Shown piece by piece: positions 1 through 6,506 of a stretch of DNA of 7,109 nucleotides (the first letter of the stretch is position 1; every line of letters begins with the position of its first letter). The stretch lies in contig JAUIBM010000141.1 of the NCBI GenBank assembly GCA_030428345.1, positions 1 to 7,109 of the forward strand. The letters run 5' to 3'. A program made the position numbers and the translations under genes. Below the pieces are notes generated by a model. It was given only the letters and a program-made list of their open reading frames with translations. It ran no database searches and had not been told where the DNA came from. This stretch comes from Alphaproteobacteria bacterium. Lineage in GTDB: Bacteria; Pseudomonadota; Alphaproteobacteria; Rhizobiales; Rhizobiaceae.

Positions 1-1
1 C

Positions 2-577
2 ACGATCTGCGCGCTGGGTGCTTTCGTTTCCTGGGCGCTGCGCGAGGTCGAGATCTGCCGCAAGCTGGGCATCGGCTTCCATGTGCCGTTCGCGTTCTCC
101 TTCGCGATCTTCGCCTATTTCACGCTGGTGGTGATCCGGCCGGTGCTGCTGGGCGCCTGGGGCAACGGCTTTCCCTACGGTATTTTCAGCCATCTCGACT
201 GGGTTTCCAACGTCGGCTACCAGACGCTGCATTTCCATTACAATCCGGCCCACATGCTGGCGGTGTCGTTCTTCTTCACCACCACGCTGGCGCTGGCGAT
301 GCATGGCGGCGCCATTCTCTCCTCGGCCAATCCGGGCGAGGACCGCCTCAATCCCGGTCACCCGGCCGAGGTCAAGAACCCGGAATTCGAAGACACCTTT
401 TTCCGCGACACCATCGGCTATTCGGTCGGCACGCTGGGCATCCACCGCCTTGGCCTGATCCTGGCGCTGAACGCGGGTTTCTGGAGCGCCGTGTGCATCG
501 TCATCACGGGGCCGTTCTGGAACCGCGGCTGGCCGGAATGGTGGAACTGGTGGCTCAACCTGCCCTTCTGGAGCTGA
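2..577 (+). CDS. pufL: Photosynthetic reaction centre L subunit, 3' part (start lies left of window)
   Basis: L subunit of the type II reaction centre, an inner-membrane protein that with M holds the special pair, bacteriopheophytins, quinones and iron. The open frame runs from base 2, matching about L90 of Rhodobacter, so about 89 N-terminal residues are missing. Visible conserved residues in Rhodobacter numbering are Glu L104 (44-46), His L153 (191-193), His L168 and special-pair ligand His L173 (251-253, in NPAH), iron ligands His L190 (302-304, AMHGG) and His L230 (443-445, GIHRLG), QB-site Glu L212 (389-391) and Ser L223 (GYSVG). Compared with my recollection of Rhodobacter L there are seven extra residues between His L190 and Glu L212. 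At the residues before Glu L212, Asp L210 is Glu and His L211 is Phe. The C-terminus ends in LPFWS, as in the shorter Blastochloris-type L. The stop is 10 bases before pufM. Identity is near certain. Confidence 0.98.
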   Translation, partial: TICALGAFVSWALREVEICRKLGIGFHVPFAFSFAIFAYFTLVVIRPVLLGAWGNGFPYGIFSHLDWVSNVGYQTLHFHYNPAHMLAVSFFFTTTLALAMHGGAILSSANPGEDRLNPGHPAEVKNPEFEDTFFRDTIGYSVGTLGIHRLGLILALNAGFWSAVCIVITGPFWNRGWPEWWNWWLNLPFWS

Positions 578-582
578 GGAGG
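577..582 (+). promoter_or_regulatory. Ribosome binding site of pufM
   Basis: A perfect AGGAGG overlaps the last base of the pufL stop codon and sits 5 bases before the pufM ATG at 588. It fixes the pufM start and supports strong translation of M just after L, as expected for subunits needed in equal amounts. Confidence 0.85.
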
Positions 583-587
583 CGACC

Positions 588-1565
588 ATGAACGAGTATC
601 AGAACATCTTCACATCGGTCCAGCTGAGAGGCCATCCGGAATACGGCATCCCGCTTCCGGCGGGCGACAGCGAGCGCATGGGCGAGCCCTTCTTCGACCA
701 TCTGATGGGCCGGATCGGCAACGCCCAGATCGGGCCGATCTATCTGGGCTTCCTCGGCTCGGTTTCGATCGCCTTCGGCGCGCTCGCCTTCGTGATCATC
801 GGGCTCAACATGTGGGCCTCGGTCGACTGGAATCCGATTCAGTTCGTGCGTCAGCTGTTCTGGCTCGCGCTCGAGCCGCCGCCGGCCAAATACGGACTGA
901 AGATCCTGCCGCCGCTTTCGGAAGGCGGATGGTGGCTGATCGCCGGCTTCTTCCTGACGACATCCGTCCTGCTGTGGTGGCTGCGCATGTATCGCCGCGC
1001 CCGCCAGCTTGGAATGGGAACGCATGTGTCCTGGGCGTTTGCCTCGGCCATCTTCCTGTTCCTGTCGCTTGGCTTCATCCGTCCCCTGCTGATGGGCAGC
1101 TGGTCCGAGGCGGTGCCCTTCGGCATCTTCCCGCATCTTGACTGGACGGCGGCGTTTTCGATCCGCTACGGCAATCTCTATTACAACCCGTTCCACTGCC
1201 TCTCCATCGTGTTCCTGTATGGCTCGGTTCTGCTGTTCGCCATGCACGGCGCGACAATCCTGGCGGTGAGCCGCTATGGCGGCGAGCGCGAGATCGAGCA
1301 GATCACCGATCGCGGTACGGCTTCCGAGCGCGCGGCGCTGTTCTGGCGCTGGACGATGGGCTTCAACGCGACGATGGAATCGGTCCATCGCTGGGCATGG
1401 TGGTTCGCCGTGCTGACGCCGCTGACAGGCGCGATCGGAATATTGCTGACCGGAACCGTGGTCGACAATTGGTATCTATGGGGCATGAAGCACGGCATCG
1501 TGGCGCCGCTTCCCGACATCTTTCCGGGCGTCGTCGACCCTGCCATTTCGGGAGGTGGGCAATGA
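588..1565 (+). CDS. pufM: Photosynthetic reaction centre M subunit
   Basis: M subunit of the type II reaction centre, 325 residues, with five membrane helices at roughly 53-79, 112-140, 146-171, 199-226 and 265-287. All cofactor ligands are present with an offset of one from Rhodobacter numbering: His183 (FPHLDW), His203 (special-pair BChl, NPFH), His220, Glu235 and His267 (non-heme iron), Trp253 beside QA, and Tyr211 (the M210 tyrosine important for fast charge separation). Tyr198 replaces Phe M197 of Rhodobacter, as in Blastochloris, and could hydrogen-bond the special pair. The C-terminus extends about 17 residues beyond the Rhodobacter end. Such a tail is usual in reaction centres with a bound cytochrome, which agrees with pufC following directly. 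The start is set by an AGGAGG 5 bases upstream. The stop overlaps the pufC start (ATGA), so the two are probably translationally coupled. No pufX is seen. Confidence 0.99.
   Translation: MNEYQNIFTSVQLRGHPEYGIPLPAGDSERMGEPFFDHLMGRIGNAQIGPIYLGFLGSVSIAFGALAFVIIGLNMWASVDWNPIQFVRQLFWLALEPPPAKYGLKILPPLSEGGWWLIAGFFLTTSVLLWWLRMYRRARQLGMGTHVSWAFASAIFLFLSLGFIRPLLMGSWSEAVPFGIFPHLDWTAAFSIRYGNLYYNPFHCLSIVFLYGSVLLFAMHGATILAVSRYGGEREIEQITDRGTASERAALFWRWTMGFNATMESVHRWAWWFAVLTPLTGAIGILLTGTVVDNWYLWGMKHGIVAPLPDIFPGVVDPAISGGGQ
1551..1556 (+). promoter_or_regulatory. Ribosome binding site of pufC
   Basis: GGAGGT lies within the last codons of pufM, 5 bases before the ATG at 1562. It decides the pufC start over an open frame that extends upstream to 1397 inside pufM. 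Confidence 0.75.
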
Positions 1566-2707
1566 GACTGTGGATCCCCTTTGCGGTCGGCGCAGGCTCG
1601 CTGCTGGCGATCGCAAGCTTCGTCGGGGCAGGTTGGGACCTGCCCCCGGTCGACGCAACCCAGATCGGCTATCGCGGAACCGGCATGTACGATTTCCACG
1701 ACCGCGAGAATTCGGCGGCGCTCAAGCTCGCCAACGTGGTTCCCGAAATCCCCTACGAGGCGGATCCGACCGGCAGCCGGGCGAAGGACGTCTATGAGAA
1801 CGTCCAGATCCTGGGCGATCTGTCCGAGGATCAGTTCAACCAGTTCATGGCGTCGATAACCGAGTGGGTCTCCCCGACGGAAGGCTGCAATTACTGCCAC
1901 AATCCGGAGAATCTGGCATCCGATGAACTCTACACGAAGGTCGTCGCGCGCCGCATGATCCAGATGACCCAGTCGGTCAATAGCCAATGGCAGCCGCATG
2001 TCGCCCAGACCGGCGTCACCTGCTACACCTGCCATCGCGGCAATCCGGTGCCGGCCAATATCTGGTTCAAGGAAAAGGGACCGGGCGGCAAGGGAATGGC
2101 GGGCTACCGCGCCAACCAGAACCTGGCCTCCAGCTTGGTGGGCAACACCTCCCTGCCTGAAGATGGCCTGCAGCGCTACCTGCTGGACGCGGAGAACATT
2201 CGCGTGCACTCAGCGACGGCGCTGCCGACCGGCGAGAACAAGGCCGGGATCAAGGATGCCGAGGCGACATGGGGGTTGATGATCCACATGTCCGAATCCC
2301 TGGGTGTCGGTTGCGTCACCTGCCACAATTCGCGCGCCTTCAACGATTGGGACCAGAGCCCGCCGACCCGGGTCAAGGCCTGGCACGGGATCCGCATGGT
2401 GCGCTCGATCAACAACGACTATCTGCAGGGCCTGTCCCCCGTCTTCCCCGACAATCGCAAGGGGCCGGAGGGCGATGTCTTCAAGGCCGATTGCGCCACC
2501 TGCCATCAGGGGGTTCAGAAGCCGCTCTATGGCGTGTCGATGCTCAAGGACTACCTCGACTCGCTCGGCAAGCAGACGGAGACCGCCGTACCCGATTACG
2601 GCGCCTACAAGCCGGGCGAGGCAGGACCGTTCCGGCCAGCAGCGGGATCGCAAAGTTCGTCGACCGGAGCGCCGCAGTCCGACAGCCAGCTCGCGGCAAA
2701 CCAGTAA
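1562..2707 (+). CDS. pufC: Reaction-centre tetraheme cytochrome c subunit
   Basis: Periplasmic tetraheme cytochrome bound to the L-M core. It receives electrons from soluble carriers and re-reduces the photo-oxidised special pair. The protein has 381 residues, with four CxxCH heme sites at Cys109 (CNYCH), Cys154 (CYTCH), Cys251 (CVTCH) and Cys311 (CATCH). By spacing from the Blastochloris viridis structure, the axial ligands are Met96, Met132 and Met240 for hemes 1-3 and His146 (PHVAQ) for heme 4, so all four hemes should be functional. The N-terminus (about residues 4-24) is hydrophobic but has no cysteine before the mature part, so there is no lipobox and it may stay as an uncleaved membrane anchor. 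The last 20 or so residues are a Ser/Gln/Ala-rich tail. The ATG overlaps the pufM stop and has a ribosome site inside pufM. Last gene of the pufLMC run. Confidence 0.98.
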   Translation: MRLWIPFAVGAGSLLAIASFVGAGWDLPPVDATQIGYRGTGMYDFHDRENSAALKLANVVPEIPYEADPTGSRAKDVYENVQILGDLSEDQFNQFMASITEWVSPTEGCNYCHNPENLASDELYTKVVARRMIQMTQSVNSQWQPHVAQTGVTCYTCHRGNPVPANIWFKEKGPGGKGMAGYRANQNLASSLVGNTSLPEDGLQRYLLDAENIRVHSATALPTGENKAGIKDAEATWGLMIHMSESLGVGCVTCHNSRAFNDWDQSPPTRVKAWHGIRMVRSINNDYLQGLSPVFPDNRKGPEGDVFKADCATCHQGVQKPLYGVSMLKDYLDSLGKQTETAVPDYGAYKPGEAGPFRPAAGSQSSSTGAPQSDSQLAANQ

Positions 2708-2737
2708 TGGCGAACTGACCCGCCGCTGGAGTGACGC

Positions 2738-3793
2738 ATGGAGCCCTCCCCGCGTTCCGTGCATCGCGAAGCCGGCCGGAGAGGGGGCGAAACGCCCCCT
2801 CTTTCGCGTTCGGTGCGCGAATCCCGTTCCGGAACCAGGCGCGTGCTCATGCTCGGCGCGACCGGCACGTCCGGGCGCTCGACGGTGCGCGCGCTTCTCG
2901 CCGCCGGTCATGAGGTGGTCTGCATCGTCCGCACGGCCGGGCGGCTTCCCGCTGACCTGCACGGCGCCGAAATCCGCCAGGCCGAGGTGGCGGACCCCGT
3001 CTCGCTGGACCGCGACGGGTTTCGCGGCGATCGTTTCGATGCGATCGTCTCCTGCATGGCCTCGCGCACCGGGGCGCCGAAGGATGCCTGGGCGGTCGAC
3101 TATCAGGCGCATGTGAACGCCCTCGTTGCGGCCCGGCGGCATGGCGTGGCGCAAATGGTGCTGCTCTCGGCAATCTGCGTCCAGAAGCCCGTCCTGGCGT
3201 TCCAGCACGCCAAGCTTGCCTTCGAGCGTCAATTGATCGGGTCCGGGCTGAACTATTCGATCGTCAGGCCGACGGCCTTCTTCAAGTCGCTCTCCGGCCA
3301 GATTCGCCGGCTCAGGCAGGGAAAGCCCTTCCTGCTGTTCGGCGACGGCGCGCTGACGGCCTGCAAGCCGATCGGCTCCGACGATCTGGGAGCCTATCTC
3401 GCGCTGTGCCTGACGGATGGCCGCCTCCACAACCGCATATTGCCGATCGGCGGTCCGGGCGAAGCGATCACCCCGCGCCAGCAGGGCGAGAAGCTGTTCG
3501 AATTGCTGGGGCTGAAGCCGCATTTCCGGCAGGTTCCGGTCCGCATGCTCGACGCGATCATCGGCGCATTGGCAATTCCCGGCGCAATCGTCCCCGCATT
3601 GCGGGACAAGGCGGAGCTCGCGCGCATCGGCCGCTATTACGCCACCGAATCCATGCTGGTGCTTGATCCCGCGACCGGCTGCTACGACGCGGCGGCGACG
3701 CCTTCTTTCGGCGCCCAGCACCTGTTCGACTATTATGGACAGTTGATCAGGGGGGAGATCGGGGACGACCGCGGCGACCACACCGTGTTCTGA
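2738..3793 (+). CDS. bciA: Divinyl (proto)chlorophyllide a 8-vinyl reductase, NADPH-dependent
   Basis: BciA-type reductase of the atypical short-chain dehydrogenase (NmrA-like) group. It reduces the C8 vinyl group of divinyl chlorophyllide intermediates to ethyl with NADPH, in the cytoplasm, during bacteriochlorophyll synthesis. The Rossmann dinucleotide motif GATGTSG is at residues 40-46 after the first strand RRVLML. Blocks typical of the family are VSCMASRTGAP (105-114), LLSAICVQKP (142-151), FQHAKLAFE (155-163), SIVRPTAFFKSLSGQI (174-189), LTACKPI and ARIGRYYATESMLVLDPATG (295-314). The call rests on close agreement with the Rhodobacter protein as I recall it. The start is uncertain. ATG 2738 has a GGAG 6 bases upstream, but residues 1-35 are Arg-rich, non-conserved in look and span a terminator-like hairpin. 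In-frame GTG codons at 2813 and 2843 would give a normal short N-terminus but lack good ribosome sites. It follows pufC on the same strand and converges on idi. Confidence 0.93.
   Translation: MEPSPRSVHREAGRRGGETPPLSRSVRESRSGTRRVLMLGATGTSGRSTVRALLAAGHEVVCIVRTAGRLPADLHGAEIRQAEVADPVSLDRDGFRGDRFDAIVSCMASRTGAPKDAWAVDYQAHVNALVAARRHGVAQMVLLSAICVQKPVLAFQHAKLAFERQLIGSGLNYSIVRPTAFFKSLSGQIRRLRQGKPFLLFGDGALTACKPIGSDDLGAYLALCLTDGRLHNRILPIGGPGEAITPRQQGEKLFELLGLKPHFRQVPVRMLDAIIGALAIPGAIVPALRDKAELARIGRYYATESMLVLDPATGCYDAAATPSFGAQHLFDYYGQLIRGEIGDDRGDHTVF
2780..2804 (+). terminator. Probable rho-independent terminator of the puf operon
   Basis: A perfect 10-base-pair stem (AGAGGGGGCG, 2780-2789, pairing with CGCCCCCTCT, 2793-2802) closes an AAA loop and is followed by two more T, giving TTT at 2802-2804. 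It lies 72 bases after the pufC stop. The U-tract is short, so termination may be partial. It falls within codons 15-22 of the longest bciA frame, an unlikely place for a hairpin in translated mRNA, which suggests that bciA starts further downstream. An attenuator or an mRNA 3'-end stabiliser for puf are alternatives. Confidence 0.6.
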
Positions 3794-3794
3794 G

Positions 3795-3812
3795 CCGGTC
3801 CGCCCGGACCGG
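3795..3812. terminator. Hairpin in the convergent bciA/idi gap, possible bidirectional terminator
   Basis: CCGGTCCG (3795-3802) pairs with CGGACCGG (3805-3812). Allowing a GCCC loop, the realistic stem is 7 pairs. It starts one base after the bciA stop and lies 17 bases beyond the idi stop, in the 36-base gap between converging genes. Neither strand has a T-tract, so intrinsic termination is not assured. It may instead protect mRNA 3' ends. Confidence 0.4.
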
Positions 3813-3829
3813 TCGAGCAGATCCGGGGG

Positions 3830-4396
3830 TCAGTTCGCCGGGAAATTGAAGTCGGGGAAGCGCGCCGCATAGATGCGGAACCAGGGGGTGAACGCGGCCG
3901 GATCTGAGGCCATTTCCGCGGCAAGCGTGGCCGGATCGATCCATCGCGTCGCCGACACCTCGCGCGGGTCGGGAATGATCAGCGTGTTGTCGCGATCCAC
4001 ATTGGCCGTGAACATGGTTACCCGCTCATGCTCATGCAGCCCGCCACCGACATCGGCCGAATATTCGACGACGCAGCGCTCCAGCAGGGTGGCCTCGAAG
4101 CCGAGCTCCTCGCGCAGGCGGCGTTCGGCGCAGGCCTCGATGGTCTCGCCCCAGTGCGGATGCGTGCAGCAGGTATTGGCCCACAGGCCGCCGCAATGAT
4201 ACTTGGCGGCGGCCCGGCGCTGGATCAGCAGTTCGCCCCGGTCGAAGACGAAGATCGACACCGCCAGGTGGAATTGCGCCTCCTCGTGCACGCGCATCTT
4301 TTCCATTGGAAACAGCGAGCCGTCGGCGGCAATCGCCGGGATGTCCATGCCCGAGGCCTGCCGTTCGGCGGCGTTGAACGCGGATGCCCTGACCAT
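3830..4396 (-). CDS. idi: Isopentenyl-diphosphate delta-isomerase, type I
   Basis: Type I (Nudix-fold, metal-dependent) isomerase that interconverts isopentenyl and dimethylallyl diphosphate in the cytoplasm, supplying geranylgeranyl/phytyl tails and carotenoids. From the ATG at 4396 the protein has 188 residues. Metal and catalytic residues line up with the E. coli enzyme: His37 and His43, catalytic Cys77 and ligand His79 (NTCCTHP), Glu122 and catalytic Glu124 (HEHE). A Nudix-like helix (GETIEACAERRLREELG) covers 83-99, and TRWID and FTPWFRIY are family blocks near the C-terminus. The start is ambiguous. ATG 4396 is only 7 bases after the hemA stop, which suggests coupling. ATG 4348 gives 172 residues and matches the usual N-terminus (MDIPAIAADGSLFPMEK) better. 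Neither has a clear ribosome site. Last gene of the acsF-puhE-hemA-idi run. Confidence 0.95.
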   Translation of the reverse strand: MVRASAFNAAERQASGMDIPAIAADGSLFPMEKMRVHEEAQFHLAVSIFVFDRGELLIQRRAAAKYHCGGLWANTCCTHPHWGETIEACAERRLREELGFEATLLERCVVEYSADVGGGLHEHERVTMFTANVDRDNTLIIPDPREVSATRWIDPATLAAEMASDPAAFTPWFRIYAARFPDFNFPAN

Positions 4397-4403
4397 GCGC
4401 CGG

Positions 4404-5621
4404 CTACGCCACTGCGCGCGCGAGCGCGCACTGCGACCAGAGCCCGTGCAGCGCGTGTACCAGATGGTCGATGTCGGCGTCGCTGTGATAGGGCGTCGGC
4501 GTGATCCGCAGCCTCTCGGTGCCCTTGGGAACGGTCGGATAGTTGATCGGCTGCACATAGATGCCATAGCTGTCGAGCAGCAGGTCGGATATCCATTTGC
4601 ACTTGGCCGCATGGCCGACGATCACCGGGACGATGTGGCTGGGATTGTCCAGATGCGGGATGCCGCTGCGGTCGAGCATCCTGCGCACGCGCGCCACCCG
4701 GTTCTGGTGCCGCGCCCGTTCGGCGCTGCTCTGCTTGAGATGGCGGATCGAAGCCGTGGCGCCGGCGGCGATCGCCGGGGGCAGCGCTGTGGTGAAGATG
4801 AACCCTGAGGAGAACGACCGCACGAAATCGCAGACCACCGCGTCGCCGGCGATATAGCCGCCCATCACGCCGAAGGCCTTGCCCAGCGTTCCCTCGATGA
4901 CGGTGAGCCGGTCCATCAGGCCCTCGCGCTCGGCGATGCCGCCGCCGCGCGGCCCGTACATGCCGACGGCATGGACCTCGTCGAGATAGGTCATCGCGCC
5001 GTGCTTCTCGGCGACGTCGCACAACTCGGCGATCGGCGCGATGTCGCCATCCATCGAATAGACGCTTTCAAAGGCGACGAGCTTGGGACGGTCGACCGGA
5101 TCGGCCGACATCAGCCGGTCGAGATCGGCCGGGTCATTGTGCCTGAACAGGCGCTTCTCGGCCCGGCTGTGCCGGATCCCCTCGATCATCGAGGCGTGGT
5201 TCATCGCGTCGGAATAGACGATGCAGCCGGGAATGCGCGCCGCCAGCGTTCCGAGCGCCGCCCAGTTGGAGACATAGCCCGAGGAAAAGATCAGCGCCGA
5301 CTCCTTGCCATGCAGATCGGCAAGCTCACGCTCCAGCATGACGTGGTAATGATTGGTGCCGGAAATGTTCCGGGTGCCGCCCGCGCCCGCGCCGCATTTG
5401 TCGATCGCATCCTTCATCGCCGCCAGCACGCTCGGGTTCTGGCCCATGCCGAGATAATCGTTCGAGCACCAAACCGTGACATCCTGGCGCTCACCGTTCT
5501 CCCGGTGGCGGGTCGCGGTCGGGAAGCTTCCGGCCTGGCGCTCCAGATCGGCGAAGAACCGGTAATTGCCGCCATCGCGCAGGCTGTCCAGTTCGCCGGC
5601 GAAGAATTTGCTGAAATCCAT
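4404..5621 (-). CDS. hemA: 5-aminolevulinate synthase
   Basis: PLP-dependent enzyme that condenses glycine with succinyl-CoA to 5-aminolevulinate, the first and rate-setting step of heme and bacteriochlorophyll synthesis by the C4 route. The protein has 405 residues, the usual length, and keeps Rhodobacter capsulatus numbering closely: Arg21 and Thr83 (substrate contacts), His142 stacking on PLP, Asp214 and His217 (YLDEVHAVG), and Lys248 forming the PLP aldimine (GTLGKAFG). The start at 5621 has AGGAGG 6 bases upstream. The frame stays open further upstream, but only into puhE sequence. puhE ends 17 bases upstream and idi begins 7 bases downstream, so it is probably co-transcribed with photosynthesis genes. 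A second ALAS for general heme supply may exist elsewhere, as in Rhodobacter sphaeroides, but nothing here shows that. Confidence 0.98.
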   Translation of the reverse strand: MDFSKFFAGELDSLRDGGNYRFFADLERQAGSFPTATRHRENGERQDVTVWCSNDYLGMGQNPSVLAAMKDAIDKCGAGAGGTRNISGTNHYHVMLERELADLHGKESALIFSSGYVSNWAALGTLAARIPGCIVYSDAMNHASMIEGIRHSRAEKRLFRHNDPADLDRLMSADPVDRPKLVAFESVYSMDGDIAPIAELCDVAEKHGAMTYLDEVHAVGMYGPRGGGIAEREGLMDRLTVIEGTLGKAFGVMGGYIAGDAVVCDFVRSFSSGFIFTTALPPAIAAGATASIRHLKQSSAERARHQNRVARVRRMLDRSGIPHLDNPSHIVPVIVGHAAKCKWISDLLLDSYGIYVQPINYPTVPKGTERLRITPTPYHSDADIDHLVHALHGLWSQCALARAVA

Positions 5622-5627
5622 GGTGTT

Positions 5628-5633
5628 CCTCCT
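5628..5633 (-). promoter_or_regulatory. Ribosome binding site of hemA
   Basis: A perfect AGGAGG on the - strand lies 6 bases before the hemA ATG and just beyond the puhE stop codon. It fixes the start at 5621 rather than any upstream in-frame codon up to 5771. Confidence 0.88.
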
Positions 5634-5638
5634 GGTGC

Positions 5639-6499
5639 TCACGCGATGACAACCGGATGGCGCTGGCGCGCCCTCGGCGCGACGCCCTGTCTGTCGGTCT
5701 TGGTTTCCGGGCCCGCCGGGGCCGGGGCTGTTTCTGAGGCGGATTGCCGCGCCGGCATCGCCCAGCGCCACAGGGCGGCGTCGGAAACCGGGACGACCAG
5801 TATCAGATGCTCGACCACGGCAAGGGCGGCGAATGTCGCCAGCAGGGTCGCCGAGACGCCTTCATGCAGTTGCGGGGCGGTCGCCGCCCGGTGGCACAGC
5901 AGCACGAAAGCCAGCACGGTGGCGGCCAGCAGCGCCGGGAAGGCGGCCGACACGCGGTCAGTACGAAAATAGGTCGTAAGGTAGATGAGCCGCGGCGGCA
6001 ACATCGCCAGTGTCACATGCGGAGCGCCGAGAAACAGCAGGAGCTTGGCGCTTATCCGCATCAGCCAGAGCAGGGCGAAGGTCCAGAGCCCGGTCTGGTT
6101 GGGCGCGTCCCATGATATCGCGAGGACGATCGCCCCGCTTGCAAGGATCGCCAGTTCATGGTCGCGCACGGTCGCGAAGGCAGCGCGGAACCTCGCCCGG
6201 CCGGTCGCCCCCGTCGGGCAGGACTGCCGGCTGGGTCCCGTCACCACCCCCGCCAGGAAGCTGGTCTCGTTCCATGCCCACACCGCAAGTCCGCCGACAA
6301 AACCCAGATAGACCCCGCCAAGCCCTTCCATGGACCCGCCGATCCGGATCGCCCACAGGCCCGCCGCCGCGAAGGCCGTGGCGACGAGCAGCAGCGGCAG
6401 CCGGCGCGGGGATTGCCGCCCGGCCGCGAACAGGATCACTGCGGTCGACAGCCACCAGGCGAATATGGCGAAGGCGGCTGCCGCGAGGTACTGGAGCAC
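5639..6499 (-). CDS. puhE: Putative photosynthetic complex assembly protein PuhE (DUF3623 family)
   Basis: Multi-spanning inner-membrane protein of the puh operon, thought to help assemble the reaction centre or LH1. Its biochemical activity is not established. The protein has 286 residues, with hydrophobic segments at about 3-26, 34-52, 60-83, 116-130, 137-157, 184-202 and 217-238. Recognisable family blocks are AWNETSFLAGVVTGP (75-89), CPTGATGRARF (94-104) and, near 157, LGAPHVTLAMLPPRLIYLTTYF-like sequence, where the usual VPN is APH. The start is a GTG at 6497-6499 supported by GGAGAG 7 bases upstream. The last 40 residues are a hydrophilic Pro/Ala/Arg tail, likely cytoplasmic or disordered. 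It sits 24 bases after acsF and 17 bases before hemA, the usual order in purple bacteria. Identification is by motif memory and context. Confidence 0.92.
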   Translation of the reverse strand: MLQYLAAAAFAIFAWWLSTAVILFAAGRQSPRRLPLLLVATAFAAAGLWAIRIGGSMEGLGGVYLGFVGGLAVWAWNETSFLAGVVTGPSRQSCPTGATGRARFRAAFATVRDHELAILASGAIVLAISWDAPNQTGLWTFALLWLMRISAKLLLFLGAPHVTLAMLPPRLIYLTTYFRTDRVSAAFPALLAATVLAFVLLCHRAATAPQLHEGVSATLLATFAALAVVEHLILVVPVSDAALWRWAMPARQSASETAPAPAGPETKTDRQGVAPRARQRHPVVIA

Positions 6500-6506
6500 G
6501 GGCTTT

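Noticed and set aside
1397..1561. Upstream extension of pufC to an earlier ATG
   Set aside because: It lies inside pufM, and the extra residues are Arg-rich out-of-frame sequence. The ATG at 1562 has a good ribosome site and directly precedes the hydrophobic N-terminus.
555..2209. Two long - strand frames opposite pufM and pufC
   Set aside because: They are antisense to genes with complete cofactor motifs. Their length is explained by high third-position GC on the coding strand, and no family was recognised.
2708..2737. Possible promoter with PpsR (TGT-N12-ACA) or Fnr-type sites between pufC and bciA
   Set aside because: No such motif was found by eye here or in the other short gaps; none is long enough to show a convincing promoter.
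2210..3781. 523-residue open frame on the - strand opposite pufC and bciA
   Set aside because: It is the mirror of a strong high-GC coding region, has an Arg-rich composition without recognisable domains, and overlaps two well-identified genes entirely.
5622..5771. Upstream extension of hemA by 50 residues
   Set aside because: It is Pro/Gly/Arg-rich and falls in the puhE 3' end. ATG 5621 has a perfect AGGAGG and gives residue numbering equal to the R. capsulatus enzyme.
4971..5972. 333-residue + strand frame opposite hemA and puhE
   Set aside because: It is a shadow of hemA and puhE in a GC-rich region; its composition is unconvincing and no clear ribosome site or domain was seen.
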